From Sitta carolinensis (lineage: Eukaryota; Chordata; Aves; Passeriformes; Sittidae): 64,000 bases of DNA. Position 1 is the stretch's first letter. Every line of letters starts with the position of its first letter. The notes beneath the pieces were generated by a model. That model was given only the letters and a program-made list of their open reading frames with translations. It did no database searches and was not told the origin of the DNA. The stretch spans positions 15,080,001 through 15,144,000 of the forward strand of contig JAVUNC010000025.1 in assembly GCA_032173965.1 (NCBI GenBank), given 5' to 3'. This document shows, piece after piece, positions 27,216 to 54,176 of this stretch. A program made the position numbers and the translations under genes.

Positions 27216-28109
27216 TGTATAGATTGCGTTAAAGCAAGCAAACAAATGAAAATTACTAAAAAAAATAAATTTAAAAAAAATAAAAAAAAAAAAAAAAAAA
27301 AAGAGAGAAAATGGAAGCCACAGCTTCTGCAGGTTCTTGCTGAGTTCTCTGCCCTGTGTGCCGGGAGCTCCGCGGGATTCTCCATCCCAGGGCAGCAGCT
27401 CTGACCCCCCGCCCCCAGCTTTGCTTTTCCCTCGACAGTGGCTCTCCGGTGCTTTCCCGAGAGCCTGCTCCGCAGAATTTTGCTTTTATTTGCTCCTATT
27501 TCTGTGCTAGTCCCGAGCAGCCCGTGTTAGTTTTCAGTTCAAGCATCCAAAGCGCGGCGGCTCAGTGCTGCTCGCCCTCGGGGTTTGCTGTTCCCAAAGC
27601 TCCCTGGCAAAGCAGGAGCTGTGATTTCATCTCCCAGCCCCTCACTGTGTGACTCACCTGCCCGGCTGGTGGCACCATGCTGGCTGCTGAAACTCCAACA
27701 GCCAGGAGAATGCTAAAAAAATATATAAATTTCAAATACCAGAATTTACTACAATTTGCTCTCTCCTGTGCTAATTGATAAGAAGGTAACGGCTTTGGCA
27801 CTGATTTATTTTTGTGCTTAATGATTCCCTTTTCATTCAAAACTCAGCTTTTACCAGCACTCAGAACTGCAATGGCAACAGGAAAAATAAGGAGGCATTG
27901 CATTCCTTTTAGTGCTGGGAGCTGAGCATCAGCTGACCCTCACTGAACCAAAAAGCAAAACTAATTGGGGGTGTAGAAATAATTCTTAGAGTTTTTATCA
28001 CACCTAACACTCCCAAAATGCGAGCCCTCACAGTAGGAATGACCTATTGCCCCTGCCATGCAGCTGGCAATTGTTATAAATACATATTTTGGTGTTGGCT
28101 TTTCACAAA

Positions 28110-28487
28110 TGTTGAAATAAGTGTTATAAATATGATGGTTTTTCTGTAGTTTTTAGTGTGTTTTAACTGCCTGAAGAGATGTATAATGAAGTTTTTTTGC
28201 TGTAGTTTGGAATTTAGGTGCAGTGTGATAAGGACTGAATAAAAGTCCAGTTGTGCTTGACAGACCCAAGGAGTGGCCATGCAGAACAGCTCCTGGAAAA
28301 GTTTGAATATGTATAAATCCATGCATGAAGAACAGGATAAAAAGGGGGAGTTCCAAGACACCAGCATGCATTTAGCAGAGCACCAAGGCACCTGGCCATT
28401 TAACCTTTGCTTTATTTTCCATGTCTCTTATTGTCTCTATTAATAAACATTTTTAAATTTTACCAAGAAAGTGAGCCTCGTTTTTCA
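28110..28487 (+). mobile_element. Probable solo LTR, plus orientation
   Basis: The block starts TGTTG and ends TTTTTCA. A TATA-like ggataaaaaggg lies near 28337, and AATAAA sits at 28442-28447, about 40 bases before the end, the order expected of U3-R-U5. The flanks are cacaaa (28104-28109) and cacaat (28488-28493), a 6-bp duplication with one mismatch. No second copy in the window confirms the ends, and AT-rich DNA gives such matches by chance more often, so the call is tentative. It is unrelated in sequence to the LTR at 13637. Confidence 0.4.
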
Positions 28488-31400
28488 CACAATTAAGCAC
28501 CACCCTCCCTGTCCCCACCAGGGCAATGGGGAGGACAATCAGCAGTAGAATTTGTAGGTTGATAAAGGAAGAGCTAAATAACTAAATAAAAAAATAAAAC
28601 AGTAATAATGATAACAAAAGCAAAGCAAACCAAAGAAGTGATGCACACTGCAGTTGCTCACACCCACTGACCAATGCCAGGCTCCAAACCCACACTGACT
28701 TCCTTCCAGGTACTTCCCTCAGTTTATATACTGGGCTGATGCTTTAGGGTATGGAAACATCCCTTTGGCCAGTTCAGATCACCTATCCCAGCAATGTTCT
28801 TTCCCAATTTTCCCTTTGTGTGTCTCCTGTCTCATGGAGACACAAAAAAAAAATTTTTACTTAGGATGAACACAATCTAGCAAAGAACAAAAGCTTTCAG
28901 TGTGTTACCAACACTGTCCTCATGCTGAATCAAAACACAGCACTGCACTGAGAAGAAAATAACTCTATCTCAACCAAAACCAGGACAGTCATTAACAGCT
29001 GACTGCAAAACACAGATTCCATGGTGGTTTTTTATATTTTCAATTTTATAAAAATATAAAAAAACCCCAAGAAGTCCTTAAGCCATTCCAGAACTCTCAA
29101 TCTCTCATTCTATGTTGTAAAGAAGGGGGAAAATTGCTGTAAAATAATGTCCTTCAAACCTGCAACAGCTCTTTCAATAAAATTAAAAGATCTCATTGCA
29201 TCATCTATGTACAATAGAATATATATATCTTACTGTTATCACTGGGAACCTGCTTCTTTCTCTGGAAGTTGCTCCTAACTCACAGCACCTCCATTTGCTG
29301 GCTTGGTCCTGCAGCTGGGTGAGATCCAGGCTGGGGATCCATCAGCTGCAGGATTCATTCTCTGGGGCTCACAGGGTTCTCCCCACGCTCTCAGAAGGAG
29401 CCAGAGCACCTGTTAATTAATTACCAGCACTGCTTCCAGACACAGGTTTTCCTCCTTAGGGAGGGGAAAGAAACATTCCCATGTTTCTTGAAGTTTTCAA
29501 GCAGTGAACTGCAGTAATTTTGGTTATGGTGGTGACTTGGCACTGCCCTCCCTGCAGCACTGAGGAGCTCACACATTGCCACAGTGCCTACTCTTCCAGT
29601 AAGTGCCAAAGCTTCTCAAAAATCTCCTCCTCTCTTCACAAAACCACCAATGGGGAGAGGCTTCTCTTAAGCGAGAAAACAGAATGTGGCTTTACCTCAC
29701 AAAAAAAGCACCCATAAAACCAAAGAAAGATTCCCTCCCAACTGAAAGGACAGTTGTGGTCAAGACAGACCTCACTGCTCCTCTCAGGACAGCAGCCCCA
29801 GCGCTGGCCTCACCCAGGAGTGTCAGAACCCTTAGGCACAGCTGGGATGAGGGATGGGGATGCTGGAGATGCTTGACAACAGCTTAGGGAATACTGGCTG
29901 CCAGGGCTTTACAAGCATGCTGGTGAGGAGGATCACGAAGGAAAATAAAAGCTGGGCAGTAACATGCTCCCTCCTCAGCTTTGAAATAAAAAAAATAAAA
30001 AATGGTACTGTGTCAGTGGAGTGAGAAAGCCAAGAGTTGGGCTAGAACCCAAGGGCATACTCAGCAATGCACAGGGGTGAGGTTGTTCAGTTAGAAGAAC
30101 TTGGGCTTCACCTGTGTCTGGCCTCTCAGCCTTGCTCAGGAGCAGCAGGAAAACACCACTATTTATTAACTACCTTTAAAAAAAAAAAAAATGTGTTGCT
30201 TCAGGGTATTTTTCCACTGTAAATCATGCTGATATGTTTGGAGGAAGAAGCTATCTACCCCAAAGGAATTATTGATTATTTTAAGCATTCACAGCACCAG
30301 CTGCTCCTATCTCTCAACAGCTAAAAGGGTTATGAGTGGGAGGCTTAGGCTGAGGCAATTTGAAGACAGCTAATATACAGTAAAAATCAAATGTAGTGAC
30401 TTCCAGGCTGCTTGTTGGTTCTTATGGCAAAATCAGATCTCTACCACCTGAGAAGTGTTCCTGACGAGAGCTGAGCTGTTCCCCAGCCCAGAGCCAGAAG
30501 GGTTTGCTCTTACAGCAGTGCTCACAATGGGATGCAGCTCCACGGGCTGAGAACTGGGGGAGGTGGCAGTGTCCTCACGTGTCCAGGGAAAGCTCTGTCA
30601 CCCTGGCTGAGCACAGAGCAGCAGAGGGACAGAACAGCTGCTGTTTCACAGCATCCCACTTGAACTTTCCACAACCTGTCCTGCCCCCCCTGTGTGGCAT
30701 GCAGGCAGGCTCAGGCTGACTGGGGATCAGTGGCATAGAAAGTTTTGGTTCTCAACACTTCATGAGGCTTTTGCCCTCTCATCAAGGAAAGGAAAGGTGA
30801 TTAGTTCATTATGTGATGCCTACTGACATACAATGAAATAATGGATCTTAGACAGCAGTAGCTATTCTGCACTAAGACTTGTTTGAGGGTTTCCACCACT
30901 TTCTGAATTCCCACAGGTATTTTTTTTTCATGTGAAACCTGCTACTGGGATCGATTATCTATTGTAACACATATTAATAAATTAAAGAAGCAGTTTTATT
31001 ATGTTTAGCCACAATTTTTAGATACCGGAATCCAGAAGTTTTCTTTTAAGCTGACAAAATACAGAGAAGTAAGCAACATTCAAACCGAACAGAAGTTACT
31101 GGTGGTTTGTAGGAATTAACATCCTCTGTCTATTCTAGTACCACTTGTAAGATGTCAGGGCATTTCATCTGAAAGTATTCAGAACACTAAGGGCACCATT
31201 CCTCATTCAAAGAGAGCAGAAAGGTGGCAATACTGAAAACAATAAATTTTGATGTTACCATTTAGTGAAGGAGATACAATTCCAAGCAGACATTAGTTAT
31301 ACGACTCCAGAGAGTCAGTGGCTCTTAGCATCCAGCCCAAAATCAGGACTGCATAACCTCATTTTGGGATGAGCTCATCTCAGGCCAGCTTCCAGTCACC

Positions 31401-31491
31401 ATACACAATGACTGACCTAACATAAAAGATCTTAGCTGCACGATCAGCTTTGTTCAAATAAAATCTTCAGGGGAAGCAAATAAATAAATTA

Positions 31492-31522
<31 letters not shown>

Positions 31523-32580
31523 AATCTATCCAGGCAATTCCCAAGTTCTCAAGTTCTTCATTCAACGAGCAGGTTCTTTCTTTTTCAGAGTTGGCAGCCC
31601 TTCAATTCCAGCCCCTCTTACCCCCAGTTCACAGTGCATTTGCTGCAGCTGTGCATTCAAATTTATTGAATTTTTTTTTTGCCACACTTTAGACTCTGAA
31701 CAAAGCAGCTTTCAGCCTCACAAGTAAGCTTTAACATACTTCAGCCCTTAATGAGTGAATCACATTTGATTGTAACTGGAGATACTGGTTGTAGTTAGCA
31801 TGAAACCATGGAGCAGCCTAAGGAACAACCTGAAGAGTCCAGGATGCTCATTTATAAACTCACATTCCCAAAAGAGGAACAAAAGGAAAACTCAGCTAAC
31901 AGCCCAACTGCTAGCATTTCCAGCATTGTTAGAAGAGGGAAAAACAACAACAAAAAGTGGTTCTGACATCAATCCAGCATATATTAGATTTGGCAGAAAA
32001 TTTGCAGTTGTTGAAGCAGATTTACTTGATGATGTTAATGAATACTGGTAAATGACAGAACTACATGCAAACCAGCTAAAATGATATGAAAATGCATGTG
32101 TTTCATAGCTATCACTACAGATGACTCTACATTTGCTTAAATGAAATAGAATTAGTCTCCATAAATTTTCATGCCCCATGCTTTTGTCTCTGGCCTTTGA
32201 GCATAGCTATTTCATAATTGCCTTATATTGGTTCATTTTCTTTTCGATGGCAGTGTCAATGCATTTAATAAATAATTATTGTCTCAAACCATCTCCCCAG
32301 TCATTCCTTAAGTTCCAGGAAAAAAAAGAAAAAGATACTTGAACAAACATGGAGCAAAACAAAATGCAGCACACGGCTACATCGTGCAACTAATATTCAG
32401 AAAGGTTTATCCCACATGCTTTAATGGAAGTCAGCACAGACGTCATTTGGTGTAAACAATTGACGTCTTAGTCAAATTTATAATCCCCAATTCGTGGCAC
32501 TAAACTCTGTTTCACTCCACTAGGTAAATTCAACTGAACGCGTTCCTCCATGTTCAAACATTTGCAAAATACTTGTAGAA
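28488..32580. other. Intergenic stretch without recognised gene
   Basis: No exon or RNA gene recognised. It includes a (TAAA)n microsatellite at 31477-31525 and, at about 31990-32290, an AT-rich segment dense in homeodomain-like TTAAT/ATTA words plus an octamer-like atgcaaac, immediately beside the orphan CpG island. Conservation cannot be judged from one sequence. Confidence 0.45.
31477..31525. repeat. (TAAA)n microsatellite
   Basis: About eleven TAAA units with one interruption (taaattataaa). Confidence 0.95.
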
Positions 32581-32589
32581 TCTCAGTAA

Positions 32590-33300
32590 AGGCTCCGGTC
32601 CCGCTGTTGTTCTGGGAAGCCGGATGACAACAACACGAGAGCAACAGTAGGTGGCCGAGACACTGCAAGGCTGGTACAGACTCTCCCTTCCCTTTCCGCC
32701 CGTGATTTCTGTCCCCTTGGCATCCGCGGCTCCCTCGCCGACCCCTCCCCACCCACGGAGCTCGGAAGGGCACCGGGCACGGCCACAGCCCGGAGCGGGG
32801 AAGGCTGCGGCGGGCCACGGGCACGGGAGGCGGGGCACGCTGACAAAGGATGCTGAGGATGCTGCCTCTGTGTTCCCTCCCTCCCTCCCTCCCTCCCGTT
32901 CCACGCGTCCACCGGCAGCAGCTCGAAAGGTCGGCTGTATCTGAGGGGATGAAATAGCCGAGTCCATGCACAGACCCAGCCGCTCCTCGCCGGTTCGGCG
33001 GCGCGGGGAGCCGGAGCATCCTCTGCCCGGCCCGCTCCATCCTCTGCCGCTGGCCCTGCCCGGAGCGCTGCTGCCATCTGCCCCGGCAGCCAGGGGCTCG
33101 CCCCCGCCTGCTCCAGCCCCTGCCGCCTCGCCGAGGCTCTCTGCGCTTTCCCTGCAGCCGAGGTGTCGGCGACAGCTCCGAGGAGCGAATGTGTGAGCGG
33201 CACAGGGCGAGCAGCCCGCCATCCTCCCTGATGGACAGCGGGCCGGCGGACACGGCCGCGCCGGGACAGCGCAACGCGGAGCCAGCGAGGCGCAAAGGCT
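32590..33300. promoter_or_regulatory. Orphan CpG island next to the PRR18 3' end
   Basis: GC- and CpG-rich sequence, including a CCCT(CCCT)n run at 32875-32897, lies just beyond the inferred PRR18 poly(A) site. Three minus-strand frames of 206-275 aa overlap here in different phases, with another open frame on the plus strand. That shows a lack of stops in GC-rich DNA rather than coding. No known protein is recognisable. The island may mark an unannotated transcript start or a distal element. Confidence 0.6.
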
Positions 33301-33318
33301 ACCGCAACACAAGAGGCC

Positions 33319-33324
33319 TTTATT
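33319..33324 (-). terminator. PRR18: PRR18 poly(A) signal (AATAAA)
   Basis: On the minus strand a canonical AATAAA lies 311 bases past the inferred PRR18 stop codon, giving a 3' UTR of about 330 bases. It is the first canonical signal downstream of the gene. Confidence 0.7.
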
Positions 33325-33389
33325 CGAATAAATAAAAACGAACTTTTATGTACAAATATACAAAACCATTACGCACATTTTATAAAGTA

Positions 33390-34740
33390 GTCAGAAATCT
33401 TTTAAAAAAACCGCGCGGGGGGGGTGGGAAGGCAGGACGCCCACAGCCGGTGCCCTCCCCTCCCAGCACCCGGACACCGGCGGGCGGAGGCCGGCGCCGC
33501 TCCTTTGTCTCTCGCCCCGACGATGGGCTCCGGGCCAGGGGCTCCGCTGCCCGGCGGCTCCCAGGGCTCCGACAACACGGCGGGGAACGCGGCATCGCGG
33601 ATGGCGGCCCCGGCTCCCCGCGGTCCGGCCGTGCTCACAGGGTGCCCAAGTGCGGCAGCGTCTCCAGGCGCTCGGGGTGGTCGCGGCCGGCCGCGCTCTC
33701 CACGCCGCGCAGCCACTCGGTGCATTTCCGCACCAGCCCCTCGTCCGCCGCGGCCCCCGCCTCCTCCTCCTCGTACTCCTCGTCGTCGTAGCGGTGCCGG
33801 TCGTTGAGCAGCGAAACCTTCAGCAGAGCGCGCAGGTCTCCGCGCCGGGCCGGGGCGGCTCTGCCGGCGGGGAGGCTGCGGGCTGCCCCCGCTGCCGCTC
33901 CAGGCTGCGCCGCTGCAGCACTCGGATGGCCTCGGGCGGCAGGCTCAGCGAGAAGCGCCCCGCCGCCTCCCCCGGCGCCCCGCCGAGGCTCTCGCAGGAG
34001 CGGCTGCCCGGCCCCGGCGCTGCCGGGCGGCCCCGCGGCTGCGGCGGGGCGGGCTGGGGCCGCGCCGCCCGCTCGGCCGGGGCTCTCCGCGCCGGCGGCC
34101 GCTGCAGGGACGAGCAGGGCCAGGAGCTGGAGAGGGGCCCCGGCCGCTCCGGCGGAGCCCCCCGCGCCTTCCTCGCCGCCTTCTCCTCGGCGGGTCGAGG
34201 CGCTGCCTTCTTGGGCGCCGAGGCGGCCGCCGGCGGCTTCTTGGGCAGCGGCCGGGCGGCGGCGGGGGAGGCGCTGGGCAGGATGGCGGGCAGCAGCGGC
34301 GGCAGCGCGGCCGGCCGGCCCGGCGCTCCCTCGGGCTCGTCGCTGCGGGCCCAGGGCGGAGCGGAGCGCGCTCCGGGCAGGGCGGCGCCTCTCCCCGCGG
34401 GCGGGCAGGGCCCCGCGGCGCGCCGGGGCTGCAGCCCCATGGCCAGCGCGGAGTGCCGGCGAGCTCTGTGCCGACAGCCGCCGATTTTCCCTCTCGGTAA
34501 CCCGTCCCCCTTCCCGCCCTTCGCCCGCCCCGGGAACACCCTTCCCCGGCGCGGGGTGGGCTTGCGGGCGGGGACGGGGGTCGTGCCGGCGCTGGCCGCC
34601 CTCCCGAACGAGCCGCGCCGCTCGGGCGCCTTTGCCCGGCGCTCTGCCGCCCGCCCCGGGGAGCAGAAGGAAAGGAGGGCATGGCGGGGCTCACGCCCCG
34701 AAGGCAAAAAGGCTCTGTTATCTAAATTCCGCCCGAAGTC
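33390..34740. promoter_or_regulatory. PRR18: CpG island over PRR18
   Basis: Very GC- and CpG-rich sequence covers the whole PRR18 coding exon and about 300 bases upstream of its start, falling abruptly to AT-rich DNA at about 34720. It accounts for the long overlapping plus-strand frames of 369 and 323 aa, which are antisense artefacts. Confidence 0.85.
33635..34440 (-). CDS. PRR18: Proline-rich protein 18 (PRR18), single coding exon with a frame break
   Basis: The exon encodes the vertebrate PRR18 protein, whose molecular function is unknown; in mammals it is a mainly neural, oligodendrocyte-enriched transcript. From the ATG at 34440 the frame is rich in Pro/Ala/Arg and contains [17 protein letters not shown] and then [16 protein letters not shown], both conserved blocks. 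The frame runs into a stop at 33820. The expected C-terminal block continues in another frame: [19 protein letters not shown] from 33838, an acidic EEYEEEE run, [16 protein letters not shown] and a final HLGTL before TGA at 33635-33637. One base missing (or two extra) between about 33940 and 33838 explains this; a single restored base gives about 268 aa, near the human 295. The start at 34440 is chosen over the in-frame ATG at 34707 because similarity begins after it. Both halves look conserved, so a sequencing error in GC-rich DNA is more likely than loss of the gene. Confidence 0.9.
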
Positions 34741-35720
34741 CTCAAGCGTCCGAGCGTGAAAAGGCGCTCTTTTAAAATCATGTTAAACTCTTGCTGTCTT
34801 AAGAACGTGAAGGATACTTTGAGCTCCTTGATTACTTGAAGTATCGTGACTAAGGGCAGGCAGACAGAACAAGAGACGGACTCACTCAGACCTGGGTCTG
34901 ACTCGGACTTTGTGGACCCGCGCTGCCTGGTGTGGTAACGAAGAGCATAGTCCAGAGACCCTTCTAGCATCAATGCCTTCTGTGACAGAGCTAAAGCACA
35001 TCCCCCCGTTGGAGGTTTTGTGTTTGTCTGGGGTTTGGTTTGGGTTTTTGTGATGTCCAGGACAGCAATTTCCTGTCTTTACAAGTACCCTGGTGAACAA
35101 CAGAGGTTTGGAGAGGTTTCGTGGAGCAGTAAGAAGTAAACATATATTTCCTATGGATCCAAGATGATTACCACCACTTCTAGCATTAGAAGTCATGGCA
35201 TATAATTTCTACAGCATTTCCTTCAAAGCACTGTTTTAATTAGGGTACCAAAACTTTATAAAAAAATGGGTAGCGTGTGTGTAATCCACAGGGAGAGCTT
35301 CACACCTATGGTTCCACACTATCAGAATGGGTATTACTACACGGTGAAGATTCCCCAGCTGTGAGCCATTGGAATACTCATACACAGCAAACAAAGACAG
35401 GATGCAAAGGAGCAAAAGATACAGGCAAACCAACACAGAGTGTGTGCTCTGTATGCAGAGGGAGGAAGTAAACCCTTAAATGTTCAGGAGAGAAAAAAAA
35501 GCAAGGCAGGCACCTGATGTAACTAACAGACCAAGGTGTGTATGAAAGCGTATCAGTCCATGGAACTTTTGGTTCTTGAACCCACTCTCTCCCAGTGAGC
35601 TAAGTGTTAACAGATGAGTGGTAATTTCATCATTTATCATAGTGGATAAAGAAATAAAATAAATTTTGAATAACCAATGTCCTTCTAATTATAGACTACA
35701 GTCAAGGTGATTGTGTGTAC
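34741..35720. other. PRR18 5' flank / SFT2D1-PRR18 intergenic, no gene seen
   Basis: Composition drops from the CpG island into ordinary DNA. No exon with flanking splice signals and no repeat family was recognised before the LTR at 35721. Confidence 0.5.
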
Positions 35721-36015
35721 TGTTACTATGACACACAGAGGGAACACAGCAACACACAGAGAAGGTGTTCAGGTAGAGAAGAAGAAAAGAACTCCCCAGT
35801 TCATTGTTGCCCTCGTATCTCTCAGTTTCTGGACAGTGATCAGAGATTGGACAGAGAAGTTCCCACCTCTCCATCTCCACTGGGCACTGGAGAAGTCCAT
35901 CAGGTGAGATCTTTTCACAGAGGAATGCAAACATGATCCTTGTTTATCTTACGATTTATAAGAACTGATTCCATCATACCCAAACAAATCAGAAGGTTGA
36001 TTTTCAGGGACAACA
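35721..36015 (-). mobile_element. Solo LTR, class-II-type endogenous retrovirus, copy 2
   Basis: This 295-bp block is homologous end to end to the LTR at 13637-13922 and has the same minus orientation. On the minus strand it starts TGTTGTCCC and ends GTAACA. It is bounded by a perfect 6-bp direct repeat, gtgtac, at 35715-35720 and 36016-36021, which fixes the ends of both copies. The AATAAA of copy 1 is AATGAA here. No internal retroviral sequence is attached. It lies between PRR18 and SFT2D1, upstream of the PRR18 promoter. Confidence 0.9.
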
Positions 36016-37004
36016 GTGTACCAGGAGAACTGGTGGCTGATGGGCAAAGCCAGCTCTGGAGCAGATGAAGGGCTGGCCCTGAAGATGGATGGGATCTCCC
36101 CACTCAGCTGAGGTCAGCAGCACTCACTTCCAGGATGACGCCCATCCCTGCCCACCCACATCCTACTTCATCTTCAAAGCAAGCTGAAAACCAAGAGGAA
36201 CTAAAAATTCACCCAAGGGAGCCCCAGCAGCCAGGGTGGTGGGCAGAGCTGGACTAGCTGTGCCCACAGCACAGGGCAGCAGTGAGCCCAGAGCCTGTGT
36301 GGGGTCAGGAGTACCGACCCCTCACCGGCAGGGAGGATGCCTCCATGGCAATTTACTGCCACGGATCTGGTAAAAGGTGTGGCTTAGCTGGAAGTTTAGC
36401 TGCAAAATAATGCAATCACCCTGCACACAGCTTCCCCAAAAGTCGTTGCTATGTTTTGCAACATAGACTGAGATTTAACAGGAACATACTGTACCTCAGT
36501 TTGTTTCTTTAGCCTGAACTCTGAATACTAAAAGCACGGAGGATTTCCCCTTCCTGACACTGCAGATCAGGTCTTTTCAAAGCCATTCCATCTTCTAGAT
36601 TTGTGGATCAACAGAAAACAAAAAATCCAACTCAGTTTTGAACGCACATAAGTAAGCATATCTTATCCTGTGTGGAAAAGGAACCTCCTGCAATATGATA
36701 CCAACCATCAATTAAAGATTTAACTCTGCTCCAGAATAACTGGATAGTTCTTAGCTCAAAAAATTGGAAATGAGAACCTCTTACTGGAGCTGGGCAAAGT
36801 GTTAAGAGTACTTCAGTCTATTACCAGATGAAGTCAGAATGAACAATTTTTCTAAATACTAAAAGAACCTTTAAGGTCACTTCTGCAATTCCATTAAACA
36901 AATTTGGATATAGTCGTACACACACATTTTTGCTTCCATATTTATTCCAGTGTAATGCTGAAATTTTCAGCCCTCTATAGCTGATTCTTAAATAAAAATG
37001 TACT
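36016..37004. other. SFT2D1-PRR18 intergenic, no gene seen
   Basis: No exon, RNA gene or repeat family was recognised between the LTR and the inferred SFT2D1 3' end. Confidence 0.5.
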
Positions 37005-37022
37005 AGGCGCTTTTAAAATGAA

Positions 37023-37028
37023 TTTATT
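37023..37028 (-). terminator. SFT2D1: SFT2D1 poly(A) signal (AATAAA)
   Basis: A canonical AATAAA on the minus strand lies 632 bases beyond the stop codon. Another match at about 36940 is an alternative. The 3' UTR would be about 650-750 bases. Confidence 0.5.
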
Positions 37029-37659
37029 TCACAAGTCTCATTTATACATTAGCCATAAGTTCTTTTAGTAAAAAGTATTTAGGTATGAAATTAAAAAAAA
37101 AAAAAAACACATTTAAAATACAACTTTTTAATAAAATCCAACAGGTTTTAAACATACCTTTCACATTCTCAATAAGTTTTTTTTTTCCATAAGGCACATG
37201 TATAGACGTTTCAAAGGAGCAGTTAATTAAAACCTTCCAAATCCTTACAATGTTTATAAAACTCTGTCTTTGGAAAAGCATACAATGGATAATATACAAA
37301 GATAAATGGCACATTGCAAGTTTTAGACAGAACTGTAAATGAAATCTTTATGCACACCCAGACCATCGTGACTTGCCTCCACTGGGGAATAAACTGTTAC
37401 TGGATACAAAGTAGTGTTAAGACTACTCTGCATGAAATATTTAAATGTACTTTCTTATAAAAAAAAGCCTGGAAGGTCCAGGGTAAACACAAATAATTTT
37501 CCAAATAGTAAAAATTATTTAATCTCCCACATGCAAAAGGCAAGGAAAATACTAAATTGTTACTGGGTATTTCAGAAGTGGAGAAGTCGAGTTTCTGGAA
37601 CAAAATTTACAGAGGAAAAAAGTTGCCTTTTAAAGTGGACAGTGGTTCCTGGTTTTAAT

Positions 37660-53832
<16,173 letters not shown>

Positions 53833-53877
53833 GCCGGCCCTCCCTGGGCACGGCCGCGCCGGGGGGCGGGACGGCTC

Positions 53878-54176
53878 GGGGTGAAGGGGCCGGGGCCGCT
53901 CCGGGGGTCGGGGTGAAGGGGTCGGGGTCGCTCCCGGGTTCCGGGTGAAGGGGCCGGGGCCGCTCCGGGGGTCGGGATGGTTCGGGTGAAGGGGCCGGGG
54001 CCGCTCCCGGGTTCGGGTGAAGGGGCCGGGGCCGCTCCGGGGGTCGGGATGGTTCGGGTGAAGGGGTCGGGATGGTTCGGGTGAAGGGGCCGGGACCGCT
54101 CCCGGGTTCGGGTGAAGGGGCCGGGGCCGCTCCGGGGGTCGGGATGGTTCGGGTGAAGGGGCCGGGGCCGCTCCGC
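53878..54176. repeat. GC-rich minisatellite just upstream of the SFT2D1 ATG
   Basis: The word gtgaagg recurs at 53881, 53912, 53945, 53986, 54017, 54059, 54081, 54112 and 54153, giving nine units of mostly 31 or 41-42 bp with one of 22. The core is ggggccggggccgctcc plus optional gggggtcgggatggttc. The plus strand has dense G runs. The array begins about 50 bases upstream of the start codon, so it is in the 5' UTR or core promoter. Confidence 0.95.

Larger units (their letters stand above)
19345..28109. other. Intergenic stretch without recognised gene
   Basis: No exon set was recognised. It holds a CR1 scrap at 21583, a long poly(A) run at 25568, an AT-rich palindromic block at 27091-27215 followed by an A-rich run to 27302, and a GC-richer segment at about 27340-27700. 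Within that segment a 55-base minus-strand interval has strong splice signals (reported as a finding). The minus frame at 22943-23230 was considered as a processed pseudogene but matched no family I can name. Confidence 0.5.

Noticed and set aside
1..33000. Search for TBXT T-box exons
   Set aside because: No peptide resembling the T-box domain was found on either strand; TBXT must lie outside the window.
32468..33312. Minus frames of 275, 252 and 206 aa
   Set aside because: Three overlapping phases are open together, which indicates composition rather than coding; no recognised domain.
33650..34775. Plus-strand frames of 369 and 323 aa
   Set aside because: Antisense to PRR18 in a CpG island with few stops; Ala/Arg/Pro/Gly-rich in two frames at once, no family resemblance.
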